DNA of 64,000 bases from Azolla caroliniana. Its lineage: Eukaryota > Polypodiophyta. The translations under genes were made by a program, and so were the position numbers. Each line of letters begins with the position of its first letter. Position 1 is the stretch's first letter. The notes under the pieces were generated by a model. That model ran no database searches and was not told the origin of the DNA. It was given only the letters and a program-made list of their open reading frames with translations. Of this stretch, positions 10,907-22,500 are shown one piece after another. Location of the stretch: the NCBI GenBank assembly GCA_043228905.1, contig JBHGNT010000015.1, positions 19,654,001 through 19,718,000 of the forward strand, in the 5' to 3' direction.

Positions 10907-12273
10907 AGTTTTGGGCCCATCAAGACCATCTGCAGAGATGCTAGAGGCTGCAGCTAGGTTAACTGAGGCAGGGTCAATGTTAAGGTGAGCAATTCAAACG
11001 TTTTCCATCGAACAATCCAAACTTAGGGAAAAACCTTGAGCTTTTCTTTAGTTCCTTCGAATGCTCCTGACCTTTCATTATTAAGCCCTTGGCTAACCCC
11101 CGGCAGATAGAACAAAGACAATGAAAGTAGCACATATAATTGTTAAAAAGGGAAGCATGATCCTATAATTACTTAAAAGATGGACCTCATCTTGCTTTTC
11201 AGGGTAGACCAAGGGCATTTGGGGAAATAAAAAACCTCAGTAGCAGTCTGGAGTTTTTCTCTAAAACTTACCATATTCTAATTAGCATAGTGATTTGCAG
11301 GGCAGACGATGAAGAGCTCAAACAAAGGTGAGTTGACAAATCTGCTCCTGTATAATGAGGCTTTAAAGATCTTCAAGATCCCATAAAGGTGAGTTGACAA
11401 ATCTGCTCCTGTATAATGAGCTATCACAAGTCATTACATGCACTGTGAGTTAATGTTTTGCTTTAACTTAAATTTCCCTGCTTTTGTTTATGCAGCGCTC
11501 TATAATTGATTAGGAGGTTGAGGACAAAGAGACAAGGGAAGAATTTGAGGTATTTTTGACTGTAAAATTCTTCTTTTTCTCAAATTTGAGGGATGCTCTT
11601 ATTCTAATTTCGGTTACTGGATAAATGTATTCAAGTAAAATCTGTTACTATTATAAATGGACCTTAGGCAACTTGTTTTGATTTAAGTTATGCTTCTGCA
11701 GGCTGAACAGAAGGCAAAAGGAGAAGCAGCCCAATGGCGTAATTTTTTTTTAGCAAATCGACTAGAAGTGGCAGAGGTGATACAAGTGCATGGACGGACA
11801 CTCCTTTAGAAAAGGCTCATAAAGCAAAGATGGTGTAAGTGAAATTGATTTATTATGGAAGTGGAGTTCTTTGCAAAACATTATGTGCTATGTGTTTGAA
11901 ACTTTTCTTCCTCGCGTGAAGGTATTGGAAGCATACAAACAAGCATCACTGACATGAGGTATGGAGGATGGTAGAAATATCAACAATCGTGACCTTGAGG
12001 CAGCAGATATTATCGATCAATTTAACACTGTAAAACGTGTGATCTCTCTAAAAGCACCGAGCTGAACGGTCTAAGAAAGTTAAGAAAGAAAAGAAGAAAG
12101 AAGCATCAACGTCAGCGCCACCTGAATGGACCGAAGCTCATCCTTGGAATCCTTGGGATCGGGAAAAGAACTTAGCAGCAGGTAGAAAAAGTGTAAATTT
12201 GGACAAGAAAAGTATGGTTGAAGGGTTAACTTCAAGATTCTTGTCTTCTTCTACGAAACGGAGCTTCCTTTGA
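10907..12273 (+). pseudogene. J-domain/DUF3752 (GPALPP-type) gene, degenerate
   Basis: Former exons remain recognisable with splice signals: 10907-10984 (LGPSRPSAEMLEAAARLTEA), 11301-11327 (ADDEELKQ), about 11360-11388 (FKDLQDPIK, end of a J domain), 11496-11549, 11702-11832 (TSAWTDTPLEKAHKAKM) and 11922-12273, ending in WTEAHPWNPWDREKNLAAGR and LTSRF, the typical DUF3752 C-terminus. It is broken by TAG at 11511, TGA at 11955, a frameshift in a T8 run near 11747 and a second near 12054. The exons for the J-domain core (HPD loop) are missing between 11327 and 11360, where a 37 bp sequence is directly repeated. Intact plant members are nuclear proteins of unclear role. An intact copy probably exists elsewhere. 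Confidence 0.75.
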
Positions 12274-13192
12274 GACCTACATGCATATACTTGCTTTTGG
12301 GAGGCTTGGTATTGCAACACAAAAAATTGAATGAATTTATCCAGTTATTGTCAAAACAAAATTCTCCATGTACGTTCCTGATTGTGCTCTTATCCACAGC
12401 ATCTATTATTTATTATGACTGTATTGTGAGTTTTGACTATACTGTTGGTGATGGTGCAGTGTTTATGTAGGAACTTGAGAAAGTAAAAAAGGGCGTCCGA
12501 TATAAAACTCTAGTTTTGTGCAAATCAGGGAGAGTTAGGTGGCATATGATTCACTTTGAGTGTCAGTATAAGGAACTGTGCACGAGATTTCCACTCCCAT
12601 GTAGCTTCTTGTCATTCAATTGCCATATAAAAGAAAAGGACATGTAAGTTGCTCTTAACTGTTGCAATTTGTTTTTAAACATATTATGGATGGAGCACAA
12701 GGGCATTTTTATGTCTCCTTATCCAAGCATGTGTTCATTTGGATATGGACTAATAAAATGCGGAACAATACTCTTTATGTGAGATGTGGGTGAAGAGGGA
12801 GAACTGGAACGTATGATGCTAATGTCTCGAATGCAAAAGAGCAAAATGAACTTCAAGGAAAAAGCCATGACCATACTTGCACCAACTGTCGTATCAAAGG
12901 CCTACAGATGCAACACGAATTATGGATGTTGAGGATTCCTTTCCATTGCATGATATTCTTTACAAGCTTCTTGGGGGATCAAGTGTGATGGCAAGAATCA
13001 AACCAATGAGGCACAAATAGTGTTAAAGCATGATAAAACTCAAACATTTAGTGAATTTCATCTTCTCCATTTAGGATAGACAGCCCAATGAAACATAAAA
13101 AATGAGTGGAAGTCGAATCACTCTCATATTCTTGTTGGGTTTACCTACAGAAGACAATTAATTGATGAACAATGGAGTAGTACTCTTCATAA
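12274..13192. other. Former 3' flank and spacer
   Basis: This lies downstream of the DUF3752 pseudogene stop. It probably includes its old 3' untranslated region. A short lysine-rich stretch around 12790-12880 (EEGELERMMLMSRMQKSKM) is open in one frame but has stops on both sides and no recognised family. Nothing else is supported. Confidence 0.4.
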
Positions 13193-14644
13193 TAATGTTT
13201 TTAATATTTTCACAAATCACCTACTGAAAAAAGAGAGGAAAAAACAGTGTAAATATGTTGTCATTAGCAATATAAAAACCTCATCAGAGGCAACTCCTTG
13301 TTGCTACCTGACCTTGGATTTCCTTGAAATGATTATTTGTTACAAATGTCTTTTTTACTTTTTAGCATCATTGCCAAAACGTTTTATACAGGCATCGAAC
13401 AGGGAAAAAATTATTTGGATAAGCGATGCTTTATTAGCCTTTTTTATTTGTAAAATGATGGGGTAGCTTCCATTACTGAGGGTGGTGGGAATCAAACTGA
13501 TGGTGTTTTTTGTATGGATTTTATCATGATTATGCAATGACTTTTGAAGATACTTCTTCACAGAGAATTCTGTGTGGATGATTCTTATATTTGTTGGTAT
13601 ATCCTAATGAATCTTGAGTCATAGGTGAAACCTTGATACATAAATATTATTTTGATTATGTCTTCCTTACAATGACTTGCATAGACATCTGGGAGGGTGG
13701 AACAAATCATCTTTTACTACTGCTTTACTCTCCTAAATGAAGGGTTTGATAAAATATCTTTATGGTTGCACCTATTAATCAACTTCTATCATCGAAATGC
13801 TGAGTAAAACAAACCATTTTGAAAGAATAAACAAATAGATAACATGAAAACATGTGACATTTCACAAAGCTCGAATCATTGTCTATCAGCAATAATTACT
13901 TTATTACTTTTCTTTGTTTCACTAATGTTTGTGTGTGCATTATGGATTTTCATGTTTGTGTTAATACTTAGTGTTAATACACAAAACTAGGGAAAGGATT
14001 TTGGCCAAGAAAAGATAACGGTATGAGAATATTTAGGGAGAAAAATGATAGTCAACTATCACAAAGAGTCAAACAAATCAAAAGAATTAGGAACCAATTT
14101 GCATGCTTAGTTGGACTAGAGTCTAAAATATATGTTGCTTCATTATCATTATTCGACTTGACTAGATGAGAAAAGCCAAAGTCAAGAACCTAGTATGTGT
14201 TGCACATTTCATGACCTAACCCTAACATGATTGAAACTTAGCATGCAACACGTATATCATTATTTCTCAACCTCAACCTTGACATCACTTCAATCCCAAT
14301 CCTATAACTTGGACCCCAACCTCAACTCAATTAGAACCTAGTCCACATCACATAATTGAGTTGACCTGAACCTCATGATCAAACCCCAACCTAGACCACA
14401 CTAAACCTCATTATTAGATTCTGGACCCTAAATAGTCCTTACCCAACCTGGATTTGACTAGAACCCAATATGCATCATATATTCATTATCAGTCTCAACC
14501 ATAAACCCCAAACCCTAAAACCTTGACCCAACCAAACCTCACACATTTCATTATCTAGCCTCAACTCGACAAAAACCTAAAACACATTCCACAGTGAAAA
14601 AAAGTATCACTTTCGAGGATCATTGTATGTATGTTGGGTTGGGT

Positions 14645-14693
<49 letters not shown>

Positions 14694-14861
14694 TGTCACT
14701 AAGTTGGTAAGGTTGCCCAATGGAGACCAGGAGGTCATGGGTTCAACCCCCTACATTCCACAGTGGCATCTAGTGAATATTTTTGAAGTATATAATAGAG
14801 AGGTGAGAAAATTGGGTTTCAAACCCAAGGCGTAGTGCTTTGGTAGTATAACAACTTACCA
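13193..14861. repeat. Segmental duplication, copy B
   Basis: This is the second copy of 2534-4526. It begins with CTCTTCATAATAATGTT, including the last bases and stop codon of the TTC38-like reading frame, although the rest of that gene is absent here. It ends after the (GA)n tract and SINE copy 2. It is shorter than copy A because it lacks the roughly 190 bp insert between GT tracts and has several small deletions. Confidence 0.8.
14689..14861 (+). mobile_element. tRNA-derived SINE, copy 2
   Basis: Head A keeps a B box (GGGTTCAACCCCC) followed by TACATTCCACAG, but its A box is altered (TCACTAAGTTGGTAAGG). The body GTGGCATCTAGTGAATA follows, then head B in reverse orientation (GGGTTTCAAACCCAAGG ... 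AACTTACC). It is flanked by (GA)n on both sides. Confidence 0.75.
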
Positions 14862-14880
14862 AGAGAGAGAGAGAGAGAGA

Positions 14881-15073
14881 GCCTAGATGGATGTAGCTTA
14901 GTTAGTAAGGTTGCCCAATGGAGACTAGGAAGTTATGGGTTCAACCCCAACATTCCACAGTGGCATCTAGTGAATTAAAAGAGATATGTATGAAATATGT
15001 AATAGAGAGGTGTGTGAGATAATTGGGTTTCAAACCCAAGACATAGTGCTTTGGTAGTGTAAACAACTTACCA
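14881..15073 (+). mobile_element. tRNA-derived SINE, copy 3
   Basis: It starts GCCTAGATGGATGTAGCTTAG after a (GA)n tract. It has B box GGGTTCAACCCC, body GTGGCATCTAGTGAATTAA, then the reversed second head (TTGGGTTTCAAACCCAAG ... AACTTACCAG). It lies immediately upstream of the 133 bp satellite that shares its body and B box. Confidence 0.75.
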
Positions 15074-15169
15074 GTATGATAGGTAGAGGAGACTAAGAAG
15101 TGTTGTAAGTTGAACTTGTAACTATTGTGGATTTTACATACAATTAATATAATCGTGTGCTTATACCAA

Positions 15170-16165
15170 AGAAAAAAAGAATGGGTTCAAGTTTCAACTC
15201 CTACATTTCCAGAGTGGGATGTAGTGAATTAAGAGAGATATATGTATGTAATGTAGTAAGAAAGAGGGGAGAATAAGAGAGGTCGTGGGTTCAACCCCCT
15301 ACATTCCACAAATTATGTACATATGTAATAATGTATGAATGTAGAGTCTAGACAATGTGAATTAAGAGAGATATACGTATGTAATGTAGTAATAAAGAGG
15401 GGAGAATAAGTGAGGTCGTGGGTTCAAGCCCCTACATTCCACAAATTATATACATATGTAATAATGTATGAATGTAGAGTCTAGACAATGTGAATTAAGA
15501 GAGATATATGTATGTAATGTAGTAATAAAGAGGGGAGAATAAGAGAGGTCGTGGGTTCAACCCCCTACATTCCACAAATTATATACATATGTAATAATGT
15601 ATGAATGTAGAGTCTAGACAATGTGAATTAAGAGAGATATACGTATGTAATGTAGTAATAAAGAGGGGAGAATAAGTGAGGTCGTGGGTTCAACCCCCTA
15701 CATTCCACAAATTATATACATATGTAATAATGTATGTATGTAGAGTCTAGACAGTGTGAATTAAGAGAGATATACGTATGTAATGTAGTAATAAAGAGGG
15801 GAGAATAAGAGAGGTCGTGGGTTCAACCCCCTGCATTCCACAAATTATGTACATATGTAATAATGTATGTATGTATGTAGAGTCTAGACAGTGTGAATTA
15901 AGAGAGATATATGTATGTAATGTAGTAATAAAGAGGGGAGAATAAGTGAGGTCGTGGGTTCAACCCCCTACATTCCACAAATTATGTACATATGTAATAA
16001 TGTATGTATGTATGTAGAGTCTAGACAGTGTGAATTAAGAGAGAGATATGTATGTAATGTAGTAAGAAAGAGGGGAGAATAAGAGAGGTCGTGGGTTCAA
16101 CCCCCTACATTCCACAAATTATGTACATATGTAATAATGTATGTATGTATGTAGAGTCTAGACAG
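15170..16165. repeat. SINE-derived satellite, seven units of 133-137 bp
   Basis: The marker GGTCGTGGGTTCAA recurs at 15281, 15414, 15547, 15680, 15813, 15950 and 16087, giving periods of 133 (four times) and then 137 (twice, from an extra GTAT). Each unit contains the SINE-like body GTGAATTAAGAGAGATAT, a B-box-like GGGTTCAACCCCC plus TACATTCCACA, and a unit-specific TGTACATATGTAATAATGTATG segment ending TAGAGTCTAGACA. Units are nearly identical, so expansion is recent. It sits 390 bp upstream of the CHFR start codon. Confidence 0.9.
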
Positions 16166-16225
16166 TGTCACTGTAGTTAGTAGTAAAGAGGTGAGAAAAG
16201 TTGAGTGTGATAGAGACAGAGAGAC

Positions 16226-16512
16226 GTCTTTAACTTTGATACTCTGCCTCTCCTTTGAATTGAACCTTTCTTTTTTATATGCTTCTTCAAAAAAAAAGAG
16301 GTTTTTCTGTGCGTGTCTACAGTCTAATTTTGATACTCTGCCTCTCCTTTCAACCTTTCTTTTTTTATATGCTTCTTCAAATAAAGAAGAAGAAGAGGTT
16401 TTTTGTGTGCGTGTCTACAGTCTTAACTTTGATACTCTGCCTCTCCTTTCAACCTTTCTTTTTTTATATGCTTCTTCAAATAAAGAAGAAGAAGAGGTTT
16501 TTTGTGTGCGTG
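16226..16512. repeat. Three-unit ~97 bp tandem repeat in the CHFR leader
   Basis: Units start near 16226, 16322 and 16420 with TTTGATACTCTGCCTCTCC and continue through TTTATATGCTTCTTCAAA and a GAAGAAGAAGAGG tract to TGTGTGCGTG. The last two are almost identical. The array ends 44 bp before the CHFR ATG, so it lies in the promoter or 5' leader. The open frame through it is a by-product of the period and is not a gene. Confidence 0.85.
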
Positions 16513-16555
16513 AAGCAGCTCTTGTTCTGAGAGGGAGGGGGAGGGACAGAGAGAG

Positions 16556-19500
16556 ATGAATCTTGAAGAGAACGCGTTTAACGATGGAGACACCATAAGG
16601 GCTGATTCTGATCACGACTCTGAACATCATGCCGATCAAGAAGAGCCCCCAAAGAGGCCATGGGCTTGCTTAGGTAAATCGGGTCGATAAATTATGCATG
16701 AGAGACAGACAGGGCATATATTATTGTCTTTTAAGAGGCCACAAATTGCTTATATGACCAAACCAGAGATTACATCTTCAAATGTTGTCTCATCATTGAA
16801 AAACACAACAAACCAAAATAAATTCTTGATATCCATTCATGTAAGATTTTTCAAATCAGATATATTGTAATATTTTTCTTCGAAAGATTTCTAGCATTGG
16901 AATTGAGAGGTCTCTAAAATGAGGGAAGCACTGCAATGGTGGAAAATATGGCCTTTCTCTATGATGACAAGGGGGATGAGATTGTGATCCAGGAGGTTCA
17001 GGCCTATGTGCATGACAAATTGCTATTGCCTGATCTATTATAACCCTTTGCAATGTCCTTGTCGGGAACCCATTTGTGTATCCCTTGATTGACTTGTAGC
17101 ATGAGTAGGAGTAATGGGGCTAAATAAAGATGTGATTGTTCTTTGTTGATTAAAGAAAAGTAAGAAAGATTAGCCTCTACTAGTGGCCAAAATCAGCCTA
17201 TGAGACAAATCATGATTACAGGAATCATTTGAGACATGATTTCTGCGTCTGATATAAGCTCATGTGAAAACAAAATAGCAATCCTAGAGATGGGAAACAA
17301 GCATTCAAGTTAGAAAACACGCATTTGATCATGATGCATGGAATACTAGAGAGTAAAGTGAGATGGTGATGTTGTTGTTGAGGATACTGATGATGATCCT
17401 GAATGACCCATGGGGCTTCCAAGTTGTAAAAATTACTCTACCCACAACAAATGAAGAGAAAACTAGGAAGCTAGTTACAGAAATGAAATAATAACTAAAA
17501 AAGTGCACTACCTAATAGTAATCAGGCATCCGAATTTACCACGTGTAAGGGTAAGATATTTGCTCTTGAAACTCTTAATGACCATGTAGTGAAAGATTCC
17601 CCACAACTGTGGTTGAAGGGACTATCATTTCTCTTGTAGCAGGAGTTGTTCTTGCAATGAGACGCGCTCAAGTAGTAATTCATGAGAAACCTCTCTAATT
17701 TTAGCATGGGCTGGGTACCCATTTCTATTCTCAGCAGCTGGGAACCTGTAATGCATCAGCTTCACGCTCCTGAGCTTAGTGGTATGGGCCTCTGATATTG
17801 AGGTTACGTGATGGCAGTAGCATTGCTCTAGTGTATTGTTTCTTTGATTTGTACATCGTATAACTCTTCTACATTCCACCATGCAAATCATTTTTGAATG
17901 TCAAGAAACCAACCTCAAGAAAGAAGCTTTCTTTTGTAGTTTTATCTCCTATTTCCCTTGCTACCCCAGATACGCAGTGTTGAGGCATGGTCTCCCAAGT
18001 CACCAAATGCAGCTATTCATTCATGTGTTTGAGGGTGTGTAACTCTCTTGGTATCCTTCATGTCTCTAGGAGTATAACTGAGAATGGGTTTGTGTTTCTT
18101 TATTTTAAGATTCCTGGATAACAGCTTTTTCTATATTTTCTTCATCTCATTCCAAGAGTTGCCGGGAATACTTCCCCAATACCTTGTTTTCATATAAAAG
18201 GTTTTGCACTGCACAAGCGCCAAAAACTATGTCTCTGATATGCTATCCATCTTTGTGTTGCACTGTTGTTGCACAATCTCGCGACTGCAATATATTAAGC
18301 CTTACCTCCTTGCTTCAATTCCCCGAATCAAGGTTTTGCTATGCTAATGGAGTGTAGACTGATTATCAGGTTTATTGATGCTGATGATCATTATTTGTTC
18401 CTGGCCACATTTCTCAGAAAAAAACATGCATTGCACTCAGAAACTTCTGTAATGACTAAACAAACAATACAGCATCATCGGCATAAATTAATAAGTCGAT
18501 ATATTTTATTCATGTCCCCCAAGTGCCTTTATTATCTTCTCCACCTAATCAATGCATAAGCCAAAGAGAATAGGAGAAAGTGGGGAATCTTGTTTGCAGC
18601 CACATTGCTCATGAACTCCTTGTAGAACCCCTTATTGGTTTTTGCTCATGGATTCCCTGTAGAATATAATGACAGGAACGAAGTAGGAGAAGCAGTTCAA
18701 GCATAACAAATAGGACTGCAAGGGAAGCACCTTCAATGTTTGGCCTTGATTTTCAGTAACAAGGGTCACAGGGTTGTGGTTCAGTTGGATGTGGCATAGG
18801 ACTGCAAGGGAGGACCTTCAATGTTAGATGATATTTGGCCTTGATTTTCGATAACAAGGGTCACGGGGTTCTGGGTCACAGGGTTGTGGTTCAGTTGGAT
18901 GTGGCATAGGACTGCAAGGGAGCACCTTCAATGTTAGATGATATTTGGCCTTGATTTTTGATAACAAGGGTCACGGGGTTCTGGTTCATATCAAATTGCT
19001 ATTGCCTGATCTGTTGTACTTGTTTCTTAGCTATCCCCTCTTATTGTTACTCCTTTGTTTTTCTATTTTTATTTCTTCTTTGATTAGGTTGGCAAAACCT
19101 TTCTTTATTTCAAGTTTCATATTGTCAAAGTTGATCATCTTCTTTGACCAGGGCACCTCTTCTTTAATTGATGTCCACCCAACTTCTTTTCAAGTTGAGG
19201 GTAATGTTCTCCCTTTTTGTTGTAAGAGATGTTCATCATCATTGCTTCATATTCCACTTACATATATTTGTCAGCTTCTTTGAGGATGGAGTCTTAACAT
19301 TGGAATGCATTAATGGTTGTAATTGACCATTTGTGTAAGTATTATAGACCATGGGAGTGGGTGGCAAAATGGCTTGTTCAGATTGCTGACGAACAAGTGC
19401 ATGAGGTGACTGCAAAAAGCAATGTTGATGATAAATAAACATCCATGTGGGGCAGGGACCAGCAATTGTTAGGAAGGACAGCGCCCTGCTGTGTGGGTGG

Positions 19501-22500
19501 GCCTTTCAAATTTGTAGAATAAAAAGAAAATGTGAAAGCATTGCTTAATTTCACGGTTTTTATTTTCAATGTCTTTGGTCCTGTGATCATGTAGACAAGC
19601 AAAGAGCAAGCTGCATGCCTAGTATCACCAGAAACCTTTCTGCCCTCAGTAGAGCTTCTTGGAAGCTCTTACAATCTTGTACAAATTCCTGAAAATCATG
19701 CTCAAGGCATTCTAAAATGACACCTTCTGGTTGTGGTATGTTGAGAGAGTGTAGTTTACGTATACTCTTTTTCTGCTCAATACTAAGGTAAACCCCAGTC
19801 TCTATTTTCAATGTGGTTCTGTGTAATGGCATGCCTCTCCCTCTCTCACATGGGTACCCTGATGTAGCTTGGGTATTGGCCTGCCATCCTCAAGTTATTT
19901 TCCCATAAATTGTAACATACAAAAGTGCATGTTCTAGATTCTAGGTATCATTTGTTAAATCAAAGTATTGAAAAATAAAACATGATTTGCATTTGATATC
20001 TCAACTCACAAGAAAAATCTAAATAACGCTGAAATGGAGAGTACATCATAAGGTAAAATTTATGAAAAGCTTTCACTCGTGAAAGACATAAAAGATGATG
20101 TGTTATAATTCATGGTAATGGTCATTTAATAGCATATCCCAAGAGTGCCTTTATTGATGTCATTCAAAAGTCATCTGAAAAACGTTTTCAACCACAAAAT
20201 GAATAATATTCAATGTTAATTTTGCAGTTGCAATTGAAAGATCAAATCCAGACATAGTACTCTGGGAGGATGATACCATTGTTGGTCGAGGAGATGTGAA
20301 TGGGAACACGAGGGTTAGCAAGTTCCATTGCAGGATTTTCAAGAACTCATCTGGAAATATATTTGTCAACAATTTTGGGTTAGTACTTTGCTTGGTTCTT
20401 CTAACCAAGTTGAAGATTGAACTCATCACTTTCATATTTATATCATTATTTCAACAGATTGTTGAATGTCTATCATTCTTAATTTAAGTACCCAGAGTGT
20501 GTGATTCATGCACATGTGCATTTGTGGTCAGTTCCTTGGAAATTGTATATGTTGGAACTTTGAAAGAAAGATCTTAGAGGAAAAGGTCATTCATGTACCA
20601 TATATTGAGAATTGATTTATTGTTTCCAAAGGAATTCTTGAAGAGAAATTACATGCATCTATTACTTTTGTACTGTAGAGGTAATATAAGAACTGTGTTA
20701 CACAAGCCAAAAGATAAAAATAGATTATATTATAATTTCATGCTAGTAGAAGCATAGCTGGTTGATCGACATATCACTGTTTTATACACACATCTAGTCT
20801 TATTTATTTTTCTGGGCCATTTAGTCTACTTTCATTTGTTGCAGAGAAAGTTGGCTTTGCCGCGCCCATCTAGAAAATAGTTATTAGATAAAGCATCATT
20901 TTGGGATCCCCATGTGTTTCTAGATCCTGTGCAAAAAGCATTATAAGAATGCTCTTTAATTCAGATTGCAGATAGATAATTATTAATGCAGCTAAAGTAT
21001 GGAACCATAATTGTATATTAATTAATATAATACTTTCTGTCTATTTCATGTGGGAATCTGATTTCACGTGCAGTAAAAATGGAATCCTTATCAATGGTTC
21101 ATGCCTCGAGAATGCGGACAGCAGATCTTTAAAAAATGGCGACAAGATTTCCTTAGGACTTCTTCCTGGTAATGTTTACTCCTAATATATCTGATTTGAT
21201 AACTTTGGGGCCTTTTTTTTCATTTATGTGTGGTAACTTGTTTGTAGGCTTACCTCAGTACATCTTCCATATACGTGATAATCGACAGAATGTCTTAAAA
21301 AATGGTACTGTTAATGGGAGAAGAACAAATGAGGTAAATGGAAATTCTCACAATGTACAACTATTGCCTTTGCCTTTGCAATGATGAAATGAATGACATT
21401 TTTCTTGTAGTGCATGGATATAATTACAGAATCCAAAGATGTGAAACACTTGAACATGTGATATAACCTTACATTTGTTTTGGCTCAGAAAAATGAAGTT
21501 TAATGGTTTTCCCTTAATGTAACAGCTTTCAAAAGTCAAGGATGACTTCAAATGCTGCATATGTCTCAGCCTCTTGCATGATGTTGTTACTGTAGCGCCT
21601 TGCCTTCACAATTTTTGGTGAGCTTAATGTTCTCATGTGACTTTGGTTGGTTTTTACACTGTTTTGTTACTTTGTGACTAAACAACTTTTTAATGTGTTT
21701 AACTATATGCAGTAATGGTTGCTTCTCTGCATGCTATAAAAACAACAGAACGCCTAGGTTCAAATGTCCTCAATGTCGACAACCAATAGTCTTTGCGAAG
21801 AGAAACCACACCTTGTGTAACATAATTCAGGTACACAACACATGCAAATGCTCAATTAGCATTGTATCCTTTTACTGCAAGAACTGTTTGCAGTCTAAAG
21901 TTGCATTGTTTCATTGTGGCGTCATATCTCTGAGGATTGGAATTGCCACAAGTTTGTAAGATACGAAAATGTTCCTCATTAGATTTTCCTTTTAATCTCG
22001 TGGATCCAATCTTATCAAATCAGCTAATAGTTCTTCACTGAATGTGCTATAAAGATAGGTATGATTCAAGATGAAATCCTTTTCCACCAAAAAATTAAAA
22101 ATTCTATGTAGATGCCAAATGCCAAGTCAAATTTTGAAGGAAATTCTTCAGTTTGTAATTGGTTTGCAAATTCATCTTCTTCATGGGAAATAATAACGTG
22201 TTCAATTCAAAAACTTTGCTACTCTTCATGATTCATAAACTTTGTTATTGATGTTATCTCATTGCTATCATTATTATTATTTTTGTCGATAATTTAGTGT
22301 TTTGTGCCATGAGGTTTGTGGTTTGTGGTATGTTTCAGGGTTATCTGGAGAAATATCCCACGTTGAAAAGGCCTGCTGAAGAGATTACACATCTGGACCA
22401 GATTTCAATTGTGGGCAGTAACTTCGTACGTGTTCTGAATTGACTAAATACAATCCTAAATTTTTGCATTCATTTCATTGTGTAGAAGGCATTCTAACAG

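Noticed and set aside
14881-14965. Functional tRNA gene
   Set aside because: The A/B boxes and partial acceptor pairing are tRNA-like, but the D and anticodon arms do not pair well and the sequence is part of a multicopy SINE.
15170-16165. CRISPR-like regular repeats
   Set aside because: Units are contiguous 133-137 bp tandem copies without variable spacers, in a eukaryotic genome; this is a satellite.
17625-17891. 88-codon minus-strand frame in CHFR intron 1
   Set aside because: Looks mildly protein-like but carries no motif; probably retroelement debris.
19587-19832. 81-codon minus-strand frame with protein-like composition
   Set aside because: It lies in CHFR intron 1, matches no family I recognise and starts at no clear gene context; left unannotated.
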